Shown: piece by piece, positions 1 through 6,176 of the stretch
How the letters are laid out: each line of letters begins with the position of its first letter
Position numbering within the stretch: the first letter of the stretch is position 1
From: JAEUNX01 sp034004685
GTDB lineage: Bacteria; Pseudomonadota; Gammaproteobacteria; Burkholderiales; Rhodocyclaceae
Length of the DNA stretch: 6,896 nt
Assembly (NCBI GenBank): GCA_034004685.1
Contig: JAVEWG010000076.1
Coordinates: 1 to 6,896, forward strand
Direction of reading: 5' to 3'
Notes under the pieces: generated by a model
Databases searched by the model: none
Told to the model about the DNA's origin: nothing
Seen by the model: only the letters and a program-made list of their open reading frames with translations
Program-made: the position numbers and the translations under genes

Positions 1-204
1 GCCAGCCTGTCCCGGGCGCTCCATGAGTACGATCGGCGGGCCGGCTATCCCCTGGCCTGGTTCTTCGACATGGTGGCGGGCCGGGGCGTGCCGGTGGCGG
101 TGGCGGAGACGGTGGGCGAGCACTGGGAGGCGGGCTTTCGCTACCTGCCGGAGCGCCACGCCAAAGCCGTGCTGGATTATCTGCGTAACCCCTATCGCCT
201 TTGA
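1..204 (+). CDS. C-terminal end of an unrecognised protein (5' partial)
   Basis: Frame 1 is open from the first base to a TGA at 202-204 and gives 67 residues ending in LRNPYRL. The composition looks coding: many charged and aromatic residues (EYDRRAGYPLAWFF, GEHWEAGFRYLPERH) and GC-rich third positions. The start lies outside the window. I do not recognise the family and see no catalytic motif, membrane segment or signal in this tail. An ATG at 23-25 opens a different frame that gives Arg/Trp-rich nonsense and is a shadow. The gene is followed by a perfect hairpin at 213-233 and a REP-like cluster, so the transcription unit probably ends here. It runs toward the minus-strand acyltransferase and is separated from it by about 390 bp. 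Confidence 0.7.
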   Translation, partial: ASLSRALHEYDRRAGYPLAWFFDMVAGRGVPVAVAETVGEHWEAGFRYLPERHAKAVLDYLRNPYRL

Positions 205-212
205 GGGGTAAA

Positions 213-233
213 GCCAGGGGCACACACCCTGGC
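213..233 (+). repeat. Perfect 7-bp hairpin just after the first gene
   Basis: GCCAGGG (213-219) pairs perfectly with CCCTGGC (227-233) around a 7-nt loop, 8 nt after the TGA of the upstream gene. No run of T follows (TGGTGTTGG), so it is not a convincing intrinsic terminator. It may protect the 3' end of the mRNA or belong to the adjacent palindrome cluster. Confidence 0.45.
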
Positions 234-240
234 TGGTGTT

Positions 241-262
241 GGCGGGATGAATCCCGCCCTAC
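241..262 (-). repeat. REP-like palindrome, copy 1 (inverted)
   Basis: On the minus strand a GTAG tetranucleotide (262-259) is followed directly by the palindrome GGCGGGATTCATCCCGCC (258-241), a hairpin with a 7-8 bp stem. A GTAG-type head next to an imperfect hairpin is the known layout of REP sequences mobilised by RAYT (TnpA-REP) transposases. A related copy in opposite orientation lies at 308-329. Calling it REP is an inference from structure; the genome-wide copy number cannot be seen here. Confidence 0.5.
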
Positions 263-307
263 GCAGCGTGGAGGGGTGTTCGCCGGAGGACGCTGGCCCA
301 GCCAAAC

Positions 308-329
308 GTAGGGACGGATTCATCCGGCC
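308..329 (+). repeat. REP-like palindrome, copy 2
   Basis: GTAG (308-311) precedes GGACGGATTCATCCGGCC (312-329). With the preceding C, this 23-base stretch (307-329) matches the reverse complement of copy 1 (241-263) at 20 of 23 positions. One stem mismatch (A314/G327) makes it less perfect than copy 1. The two copies sit head to head, and a further CAGCGT/ACGCTG stem (264-269 with 290-295) lies between them, as in a BIME-like pair. Confidence 0.5.
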
Positions 330-415
330 AGCTGGGGACGGGTACGCCGGCAGCCTCCGCCCCGGGCCATGGCTTCCTTGCCGCGTGCAATACGGCGCTT
401 AGGGAAGCAAGGCTA

Positions 416-444
416 TTGATCGGGACGATCGAGACGATTGGAAT
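416..444 (+). promoter_or_regulatory. Weak sigma70-type promoter candidate for the small RNA
   Basis: TTGATC (416-421; 4 of 6 to TTGACA) and TGGAAT (439-444; 4 of 6 to TATAAT) are separated by 17 nt at the edge of the most AT-rich stretch of this GC-rich region. Transcription would begin near 451. A second, weaker pair is TTGCGC (451-456) and CATAGT (474-479). Both are matches by eye only. Confidence 0.25.
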
Positions 445-450
445 TAATTA

Positions 451-549
451 TTGCGCCGCAACAAAAATTGGAGCATAGTAGGAACCGTCTCCTCCATCTC
501 CTCTCCTCCTTTGGAAATGGATTAAGCCCGCGAAAGCGGGCTTTTTTTT
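451..549 (+). ncRNA. Candidate CU-rich small RNA with anti-Shine-Dalgarno loop
   Basis: The stretch ends in a textbook + strand terminator (524-549) although no + strand protein gene lies just upstream. It starts with a small TTGC/GCAA hairpin (451-461). Its centre is strongly pyrimidine-rich (489-512) with several CTCC/CCTCC units, including CCTCCTT, the anti-Shine-Dalgarno sequence of 16S rRNA. TCCAT (493-497) can pair with ATGGA (517-521) and leave the CU-rich segment in the loop. This fits small RNAs that block ribosome binding sites, such as the CCUCCUCCC-motif RNAs known in some proteobacteria. The 5' end and the function are inferred. On the minus strand the same bases read as a strong ribosome binding site before a 17-codon frame, an alternative I rate lower because the T-run marks the + strand as the transcribed one. 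Confidence 0.4.
524..549 (+). terminator. Rho-independent terminator
   Basis: The stem AAGCCCGC (524-531) pairs with GCGGGCTT (536-543) around the stable GAAA tetraloop and runs into eight T residues (542-549). The T-run is on the + strand. On the minus strand only a short TTAAT follows the stem, so termination of the acyltransferase transcript arriving from the right would be weaker, although a bidirectional role is possible. Confidence 0.85.
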
Positions 550-596
550 GTGCGCTGCGGCGGCGCTCGTGCCAGGTTGTCGGGAGCCCCGGTGAG

Positions 597-1343
597 TCAG
601 GGTTTGGCCAGGCTGCGCTCAACTTCTTCTTCCACGACTCGCCAGATGGGCTTGAGCAGGAAGCGCATGTTGCGGATGGTGCGTTCGGTATTGAACATGG
701 AGGGGATCCGGGCCCCCCGATGCTCCACGGGCCCGCCGATCTGGGTGATCTCCAGCCCGAGCTTGGCGAAATGGGATGCCAGCCGGGGTTCGGTCAGGAC
801 AAAGACGTGCTCCAGCTCCAGGTGCTTGGCCAGAGCGGTCATGCTCAGGTAAAGGCCGATGGGAATGTAAGGAAAGCGGGGGTTGTCCTGGGAGCCAAAA
901 TCCTCGTCGCCAATGGCCACCGCCACTTTCTCCTCGCCCCGACGGCGCCGGTAGCGGGCCCGTACCGCCAGGCGGGAAATTTCGCCGATCTTGTCCCGGG
1001 GGAGGCGGGCAGGGTCGACGATCGAGCGGTCGAGGGTAGCGTGGCAGAGCCTTTCGAAGGGTAAGGGTTCATCCGGATCCGCTGGATTGACCGTCACCAT
1101 CCGGGCGCACCCCACCAGATCGTGGGAATCTGAAACGCTCCGGAGCAGACAGTGGGTACTATGGCTATCGTACTGGTCGGATTCAAGACCGTCCGGCCGC
1201 ACTGGCTCGAAACCCAGTTCCTCGCAGTACACGTCGTGGCGGATACGATAGACATCATTGCGCAGTTCGTCAGTGGTGGCCGCCACCACTTCGAAGTAGC
1301 GCTTGAAGCCTTCACCGAGACTGAAGCGATCGAACAAGGACAC
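597..1343 (-). CDS. PEP-CTERM/exosortase system-associated acyltransferase (LuxI-like fold)
   Basis: The 248-residue protein matches from memory the family of acyltransferases linked to PEP-CTERM/exosortase systems, which resemble acyl-homoserine lactone synthases; some members have been described as long-chain N-acyl amino acid synthases. Visible hallmarks are VYRIRHDVYCEELGFE (residues 31-46, the N-terminal Arg region of LuxI-type enzymes), acidic residues D56 and D59 in a DQYDSH stretch, HLVG-like strand residues near 75-81, and EISRLAV (121-127), which corresponds to the conserved Glu/Arg pair of autoinducer synthases. No signal peptide or clear membrane segment is seen, so a soluble enzyme using an acyl-ACP or acyl-CoA donor is expected. 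It starts with GTG (1343-1341) and has no strong ribosome binding site. It is the last gene of the permease operon, 24 nt after the second permease. No PEP-CTERM protein or exosortase is in the window. Confidence 0.88.
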   Translation of the reverse strand: MSLFDRFSLGEGFKRYFEVVAATTDELRNDVYRIRHDVYCEELGFEPVRPDGLESDQYDSHSTHCLLRSVSDSHDLVGCARMVTVNPADPDEPLPFERLCHATLDRSIVDPARLPRDKIGEISRLAVRARYRRRRGEEKVAVAIGDEDFGSQDNPRFPYIPIGLYLSMTALAKHLELEHVFVLTEPRLASHFAKLGLEITQIGGPVEHRGARIPSMFNTERTIRNMRFLLKPIWRVVEEEVERSLAKP

Positions 1344-1367
1344 AGATCTGTCTTTCTGCCAGTGGCG

Positions 1368-2579
1368 CTAGATGTTCTGACGCAGTGCGTCCACCACGGG
1401 TATCCGCGAAATCCGGCTCGCCGGGATCACCGCCGCCCCCAGGGTGGATGCCAACCCCACCATCCCGGAGGAGACCACGATCCAGACATTCGGCCTGATC
1501 GTCGCAATGTACCCCACATTGGCATTGGGCGGTGGGGGCATTGGTATGCCAATGGCGGAAAGCAGCGCGGCGCCCAGCAGCCCCAGGGCCATCCCCAGGA
1601 TGGCGCCGGCCGCGCCGATGATGAGGCTTTCCGCCAGGATCAGGCGGGCCACCTGGCGGCGGGGGTTGCCCATGGCCTGCATGGTGCCAAACTCGCCCTG
1701 GCGCTCGAACACGCTCATGTTGACGCTGTTGGTCACGCTGAGCAGCACCATCATCAGGACGATCAGGCGCAGGAAGCCGAACTGCCGGTCATACAGCTGC
1801 ACGGCCTTGTCATAGAAGTCCGACAGATTGCGCCAGTGCCGGACCTCCAGCGCGGCCCCCACCTGGGCGGTGGTGGCCTGGTAGGCCGCGTCGGTGTCCT
1901 CGGTCTTGTGCAGGGCCATGACGATCTGATTGATCCCCGGGGTGGCCAGCAACTCCTGGGCGGCCCCCAGGGGAATGCGCACGGCGCGGGCGTCGAAGTC
2001 CTTGGAAAAGCTCTGGAAAACCCCGATCACCTGGAAATCCAGGGAATTCATGGCCCCGTCGCCGGTATTCACCAGCAGGGTAGCCCGGTCTCCGGGGGCC
2101 AGGCCCAGGTTATGGGCAACCCCTTGCCCCAGCAAGATGCCGTCCTGGTCGTCCTTGGCCAGCTGGCGCCCCGCGGTGATCTGGATGAAGCTGCCCAGCC
2201 GGGCTTCCTTGTCGGGTTCCACCCCCTCGCCGATGATGGGTAGATCCCGCCGGCCGTTGTTCATCACGCCGGCAAAGAACAGCCTGCCCATGACCGCCTC
2301 CACCCCGGGCTGGTGCTCCAGGGCGCTCATCAAGGCTTCAGGTTCATCGATCAGGTAGCGCTCGGGGGCGCGGGTGCCTTTCTCCAGGAAATCCCGCTTG
2401 AAGACCTGGATGTGCCCGGTCTGGGAATGGATGATGGCCTCCCCCAGCTGGACGAAGATGTCCTGGATGAATCCCCCCGCCAGGATCAGCACCGCCACCC
2501 CGAACACCACCGCCCCCAGGGTCATCCCGGTGCGCACCCGCTGCCGTAGCACGTTACGAAGCGCCAGCTTGAATAGCAT
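1368..2579 (-). CDS. FtsX/MacB-type ABC transporter permease, second copy
   Basis: The 403-residue protein has the LolC/LolE/MacB permease layout. A cytoplasmic start (LALRNVLRQRVRTG) precedes a first membrane helix (about 20-42), then a large periplasmic domain (about 45-265) beginning IIHSQTGHIQVF, then three C-terminal helices (about 270-295, 315-350 and 363-392) and the tail VVDALRQNI. The family moves lipoproteins, peptides or lipids at the inner membrane and needs a separate ATPase. The ATG at 2579 is preceded by AAGGA, which overlaps the TAA of the upstream permease (9 nt gap), suggesting translational coupling. It is a paralogue of that neighbour: both share LALRNV-RQR near the start, GILLGQG, NLG-APGD, the segment around DFY-K and IGIPMPPPP. 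The two together could form a heterodimer. The substrate cannot be read from sequence, but the next gene is an acyltransferase. Confidence 0.9.
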   Translation of the reverse strand: MLFKLALRNVLRQRVRTGMTLGAVVFGVAVLILAGGFIQDIFVQLGEAIIHSQTGHIQVFKRDFLEKGTRAPERYLIDEPEALMSALEHQPGVEAVMGRLFFAGVMNNGRRDLPIIGEGVEPDKEARLGSFIQITAGRQLAKDDQDGILLGQGVAHNLGLAPGDRATLLVNTGDGAMNSLDFQVIGVFQSFSKDFDARAVRIPLGAAQELLATPGINQIVMALHKTEDTDAAYQATTAQVGAALEVRHWRNLSDFYDKAVQLYDRQFGFLRLIVLMMVLLSVTNSVNMSVFERQGEFGTMQAMGNPRRQVARLILAESLIIGAAGAILGMALGLLGAALLSAIGIPMPPPPNANVGYIATIRPNVWIVVSSGMVGLASTLGAAVIPASRISRIPVVDALRQNI

Positions 2580-2588
2580 CTTGTATCC

Positions 2589-3824
2589 TTAGCGCTGGTG
2601 GCGCAGGGCGTCCACGATGATCATGCGGGAGGCCTTCCAGGCGGGCAGCAGGCTGGCCAGGAAGGTGGTGGCGATGGCCAGAATCAGGGCATTCATGGCC
2701 AGACCCGGGGTCACCAGAATATGGCCGATAAAGCTTTGGGCCATCCCGGGCGGCGGGGGCATGGGGATCCCGATGGTTGAGATGATCTGGGCCACCAGCC
2801 ACCCGATCATCACCCCCGCCAGGCCGCCCATCATTCCCAGGAGCAAGCCCTCCAGAACAAACTGGCGCAGCACCGCAGACCGGCTCATCCCAAGGGCCAT
2901 GGCGGTGCCGATCTCGCCGGTGCGTTCAATGACCGCCATGGAGAGGGTGTTGGTGATGCTCAGGATGATGATCAGGCCGATCAACATCTCCACCACCTTG
3001 ACCTGGCTGGAGAAGAGGGTGACCGTCTTGTTATAGAAATCCGCCAGGGCGTGCCACGGGACCACTTCGAATTCCCCTCCCGGCAATGTGCTCCGGAGGG
3101 ACTGGACCACCCCGTCGGTCGCCTGGGTGTCCTGGAGAAGGACGACCCAGCTGGTTGCCCCCTCCACCCGCACCAGTTGCCGGGCCAAGCCAATGGGAAC
3201 GCGGATCGCCCCGTCGTCAAAGGCCTTGGCCGTGGTGGCAAATAATCCGACGACCTTGGCGTCCACCGCATTCAGATTGCCCTGGGCGGTGTTCACCATC
3301 AAGACCACCAGATCCCCCGGGGCCACGCCGAGGTTGGCGGCAAGGCCCTGGCCGAGGAGGATGCCGTTGGGCTCCTCCGGCCCCATCGCTGCTCCGCTGA
3401 CGATGTTCATGGCGCGGGAGAGTTCCTTCTCCTTTGCCGGATCCACGCCTTCCCCCGCGAAGGAAATGGTGTCGTCGCCGTGGCTGATCAAGCCGCTAAA
3501 GACCAGCCGTGGCGCGAGGGCCTGGACTTCTTCCCGCCGCTCAATGGACTCGACAGTGCTGCTCTGTTTGGGGAGGAGGTAAGAATAGGGGTCGGCAATT
3601 CCCTTTTCGTAGAAGCCCGGGCGCACGATCTGGACGTGGCCCAGGTGGGAATGAATGGTGGATTCCCGCATGCTGTCCAGGATCCACTGAATGAATCCCC
3701 CCGCCAGCAGCAGCGCCACAACCCCGCCGACGATGGTGGCCAGTGCCAACAAGGCACGCCTGCGCTGGCGGGTGACATTGCGCAGGGCCAGTCGCATTTC
3801 CGTGGCCAGGGTGTCTAGTCTCAT
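2589..3824 (-). CDS. FtsX/MacB-type ABC transporter permease, first copy
   Basis: With the chosen start the protein has 411 residues. The order is a basic cytoplasmic start (MRLALRNVTRQRRR from residue 10), a first helix (about 24-46), a periplasmic MacB-like domain opening TIHSHLGHVQIV, three C-terminal helices (ending near LASLLPAW) and the tail IIVDALRHQR. This is the permease topology of LolCDE/MacB-type transporters. The frame is open further upstream to 4022, but that extension is Pro/His-rich, lies inside the divergent E1-like gene and is a shadow. Two starts are realistic, ATG 3824 (411 aa) and ATG 3797 (402 aa, aligned with the start of the second permease); neither has a strong ribosome binding site. 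It is the first gene of the minus-strand operon and diverges from the E1-like gene across about 66 bp. No ATP-binding subunit is encoded beside it. Confidence 0.88.
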   Translation of the reverse strand: MRLDTLATEMRLALRNVTRQRRRALLALATIVGGVVALLLAGGFIQWILDSMRESTIHSHLGHVQIVRPGFYEKGIADPYSYLLPKQSSTVESIERREEVQALAPRLVFSGLISHGDDTISFAGEGVDPAKEKELSRAMNIVSGAAMGPEEPNGILLGQGLAANLGVAPGDLVVLMVNTAQGNLNAVDAKVVGLFATTAKAFDDGAIRVPIGLARQLVRVEGATSWVVLLQDTQATDGVVQSLRSTLPGGEFEVVPWHALADFYNKTVTLFSSQVKVVEMLIGLIIILSITNTLSMAVIERTGEIGTAMALGMSRSAVLRQFVLEGLLLGMMGGLAGVMIGWLVAQIISTIGIPMPPPPGMAQSFIGHILVTPGLAMNALILAIATTFLASLLPAWKASRMIIVDALRHQR

Positions 3825-3853
3825 GGGTGGGCTGGGGGTTCGATGGAGTCGAC

Positions 3854-3860
3854 TATGATA
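3854..3860. promoter_or_regulatory. Overlapping divergent -10-like boxes
   Basis: TATGAT (3854-3859, + strand) and TATCAT (3860-3855, minus strand) are each 5 of 6 to TATAAT and overlap in the gap between the divergent starts. Transcription would begin about 25 nt before ATG 3891 on the + strand and about 24 nt before ATG 3824 on the minus strand. No good -35 box is seen at 16-18 nt for either, so an activator or another sigma factor would be needed if these are real. Confidence 0.3.
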
Positions 3861-3890
3861 GCGGAGTGCAAACCCCGCTCCGAGGTGGTA

Positions 3891-4769
3891 ATGACCGTTC
3901 CTGGGTTTTCCTACGATGAGGCCTTCTCCCGCAATATCGGCTGGGTCACCGAGGCCGAACAGCAATTCCTGCGGGGCAAGCGGGTTGCCATCGCCGGCAT
4001 GGGCGGGGTCGGGGGTGTTCACCTGTTGACCCTGGTGCGTCTAGGGATCGGCCGATTTCACCTGGCGGATTTCGACACCTTCGATATCGTGAATTTCAAC
4101 CGCCAGGCCGGCGCCAGCGTGTCCCACCTGGATCAGCCCAAGGCCCGGGTGATGGCGGAAATGGCCCGGGACATCAACCCAGAGCTGGAGATCAAGCTGT
4201 TTCCAGAGGGGGTCGCGGCGGACAACCTGGATGCCTTCCTGGACGGGGTGGACCTTTACATCGACGGACTGGATTTCTTCGTCTTCGCCACCCGGCGGGC
4301 CACTTTTGCGGCCTGCGCCAGAAAGGGCATTCCGGCGGTGACCGTGGCGCCCCTGGGGATGGGGGCTGCGATGCTCAACTTCCTGCCAGGAGGGATGAGT
4401 TTTGACGACTACTTCGGGCTGAAGGACTGTCCGGAGGACGAGCTGGCCCTGCGCTTCATGATCGGGCTCTCCCCCGCCATGCTCCAGCGCAACTACCTGG
4501 TGGACCCGAGCCGGGTCAACCTGGCGGCCAAAAAAGGCCCTTCCACGGCCATGGCCTGCCAGATCTGCGCCGGAGTGGCCGCCACCGAGGCCCTCAAGAT
4601 CCTGTTGGGGCGCGGTAAGGTCCTGGCGGCCCCCCGGGGCGTGCACTTCGACGCCTATCGCAACACGCTGGTTCGCACCTGGCGGCCCGGCGGAGCGAAA
4701 AATCCCATCCAGCGGCTCATGCGCTGGGTGGCCAAGCGGCAGTTGAAGCAGATGGGCGCGAAAGGATAG
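3891..4769 (+). CDS. ThiF/MoeB/E1-like adenylyltransferase
   Basis: The 292-residue protein has the E1-like core in order: Arg14 in YDEAFSRNIGWVTEAEQ (the Arg supplied to the partner subunit in MoeB-type dimers), the nucleotide loop GMGGVGG (36-42), DFD (60-62), NFNRQ (68-72), Lys84, DGLD (125-128) and a TRRATFAACARKGIP stretch with Cys142. The family adenylates a carboxylate, often the C-terminal Gly of a ubiquitin-like or sulfur-carrier protein. Only one CxxC (223-226) is visible, so the four-Cys zinc site of MoeB/ThiF is incomplete, and there is no rhodanese or ubiquitin-like domain. The basic tail is short. Start ATG 3891 is chosen because GAGG (3882-3885) lies 5 nt before it. Upstream ATGs at 3843 and 3855 stay in frame and would add 16 or 12 residues. 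It pairs with the nitroreductase gene 2 nt downstream. The two domains are fused in mycobacterial Rv1355c-type proteins, to my recollection. Confidence 0.9.
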   Translation: MTVPGFSYDEAFSRNIGWVTEAEQQFLRGKRVAIAGMGGVGGVHLLTLVRLGIGRFHLADFDTFDIVNFNRQAGASVSHLDQPKARVMAEMARDINPELEIKLFPEGVAADNLDAFLDGVDLYIDGLDFFVFATRRATFAACARKGIPAVTVAPLGMGAAMLNFLPGGMSFDDYFGLKDCPEDELALRFMIGLSPAMLQRNYLVDPSRVNLAAKKGPSTAMACQICAGVAATEALKILLGRGKVLAAPRGVHFDAYRNTLVRTWRPGGAKNPIQRLMRWVAKRQLKQMGAKG

Positions 4770-4771
4770 CC

Positions 4772-5845
4772 ATGGCGCAACGCGACATTCTGGTCAAGAT
4801 CCTTGACCTGGCCCGCTGGGCGCCCAGTGGCGACAACACCCAGCCTTGGCGCTTCGAAATCCTGGCCGATGACCGCATCGCCATCCATGGCCACGACACC
4901 CGGGAATGGTGTGTTTATGACTTCCGGGGCCACGCCAGCCACATGGCCCACGGGGCCCTGCTGGAAACCCTGCGGATTGCCGCCAGCGGCTTTGGCTTGC
5001 GGGCGGATTGGGTGATCCGCCCGGGCTGCCCGGACGGCGCCCCCATCTACGATGTGGGCCTGCTCGCCGATCCGGCCCTCCCGGCCGATCCGCTCCTGCC
5101 TTTCATCGAAAAGCGGGTTGTCCAGCGCCGCCCCATGAAAACGACCCCCCTCACCGTGGGTCAGAAAGAGGGGCTTCAGGCAGCGGTGGGGCCGGGCTAC
5201 CGCCTTCAGTTTTTTGAAGATTTTTCTCAACGTTGGGCCGTGGCCAGGCTCCTGTGGCGCAACGCCCACATCCGCCTGACTTGCCCGGAGGCCTATCGGG
5301 TGCATCGGGATGTGATCGAATGGGGCGCCCGTTTCAGCACAGACCGGATTCCCGAACAGGCCCTGGGCTCCGATCCCCTCACCGGCAAACTCATGCGCTG
5401 GGTGATGCAGAGCTGGGATCGGGTGGAGTTCTTCAACCGCTATCTGATGGGCACCGTGGCGCCCCGGGTGCAGCTCGACCTCCTGCCCGCCCTGGGCTGC
5501 GGCGCCCATGTCCTGATCTGTCCCCAAAGCCCCTTGTCAGGGCTCGAAGCCCATGTGCGACTGGGCGTCGCCATGCAGCGGATGTGGCTCACCGCCACGG
5601 CCCAGGGCCTGTGCCTGCAGCCGGAAATGACGCCCGTGATCTTTCGCTGGTATGCCCGGTCGGGGCAATCGATTTCGGCTCAGGGCGGCATTGACCCAGC
5701 GGCCGCCACCCTGGCGGACGCTTTCCAATCCTTGGCGGGGGCGGGCGCTTCTGATCCCTTTGGCTTTTTCTGCCGCGTGGGCATTTCCCCGGAGCCCAGG
5801 GCGCGGTCGGTGCGGAAGAGTCTTCAGGATCTGTTGGGAGGATAA
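4772..5845 (+). CDS. Nitroreductase-family flavoprotein (Rv1355c-like)
   Basis: The 357-residue protein opens with the nitroreductase signature ARWAPSGDNTQPWRFEI (14-30), in which the Arg, Ser, Asn and Gln-Pro-Trp region binds FMN. Further family marks are KRVVQRRPMK (114-123), a late helix GVAMQRMWLTATAQGLCLQP (265-284) that fits the core of the dimer, and FFCRVGISPEPRARSVR (332-348), the usual C-terminal strand and Arg cluster that touches the FMN phosphate. It is longer than simple nitroreductases of about 200 residues; the insert around 140-235 has no motif I recognise. The substrate is unknown. AAAGGA overlapping the stop of the E1-like gene serves as its ribosome binding site, so the two are co-translated. 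Cooperation with the E1-like partner on one substrate is an inference from this pairing and from the fused mycobacterial proteins. Confidence 0.88.
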   Translation: MAQRDILVKILDLARWAPSGDNTQPWRFEILADDRIAIHGHDTREWCVYDFRGHASHMAHGALLETLRIAASGFGLRADWVIRPGCPDGAPIYDVGLLADPALPADPLLPFIEKRVVQRRPMKTTPLTVGQKEGLQAAVGPGYRLQFFEDFSQRWAVARLLWRNAHIRLTCPEAYRVHRDVIEWGARFSTDRIPEQALGSDPLTGKLMRWVMQSWDRVEFFNRYLMGTVAPRVQLDLLPALGCGAHVLICPQSPLSGLEAHVRLGVAMQRMWLTATAQGLCLQPEMTPVIFRWYARSGQSISAQGGIDPAAATLADAFQSLAGAGASDPFGFFCRVGISPEPRARSVRKSLQDLLGG

Positions 5846-6176
5846 GGCTTCCCATTCAGCCAAGTCCGTTCGCCACGGCAAAGGGAGGCTGGGCGAGACG
5901 CTGCATCCGATGCGGTGAGCTGTTGGTGGCAATCCGCAAATGCTGCTGCGGGCCATTTTCCAAAAAAAGCAAAAGGTCGTATTGGCCTTCTGGATTCTGG
6001 CTGGAACGGTTCAGCTGGTGATCAGGAACCGCTGTGCTTCCATGTCGCCGGTGTCCTGGCGTATCTCAAGATGGATACTCAGGATCGACCAGGGAAGCAC
6101 TGATTTATTCCCCTTCCACACGGACGCCCGGGCTGACGCGAGATAATTCTGTCTCTGGGCCTCCCACGAGACCCTG
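5846..6176. other. Gap of about 330 bp without a supported gene
   Basis: No clear gene, terminator or tRNA is seen. Small inverted repeats occur (GCATC/GATGC at 5902-5912; CGGTTC/GAACCG at 6007-6012 and 6026-6031) but none carries a T-run. On the minus strand an open stretch without an obvious start codon ends at a TGA near 6014-6016 and reads DTGDMEAQRFLITS at its end. It looks mildly protein-like and could be a decayed gene or chance. The nitroreductase operon therefore has no visible terminator. Codon texture is irregular, as expected next to old insertion-sequence debris. Confidence 0.5.

Noticed and set aside
444..497. Minus-strand frame of 17 codons starting MEETVPTMLQF with a very strong ribosome binding site (GGAGGAGAGGAG).
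   Set aside because: The purine-rich leader is the complement of the CU-rich block of the RNA candidate, and the nearby terminator is oriented for the + strand. A 17-residue peptide with no recognisable family is weak evidence.
205..550. A tRNA or CRISPR array in the gene-free region.
   Set aside because: No cloverleaf with a TTC-type arm was found, and the repeats are two inverted palindromes rather than regularly spaced direct repeats.
438..1064. 208-residue + strand open frame overlapping the end of the acyltransferase.
   Set aside because: It runs antisense through the well-supported acyltransferase gene and through the terminator hairpin; its His/Gly/Pro-rich text has no family resemblance.
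1152..2243. 363-residue + strand open frame opposite the acyltransferase and second permease.
   Set aside because: Rich in His, Gln and Gly, as expected from the antisense of GC-rich membrane-protein codons; the minus strand has the recognisable domains.
3825..4022. N-terminal extension of the first permease to an ATG at 4022.
   Set aside because: It would overlap the E1-like gene antisense, adds a Pro/His-rich segment absent from the paralogous permease, and the family starts near MRLALRNV.
4655..5527. 290-residue minus-strand open frame opposite the nitroreductase.
   Set aside because: Antisense shadow of a gene with clear nitroreductase motifs; no family likeness.
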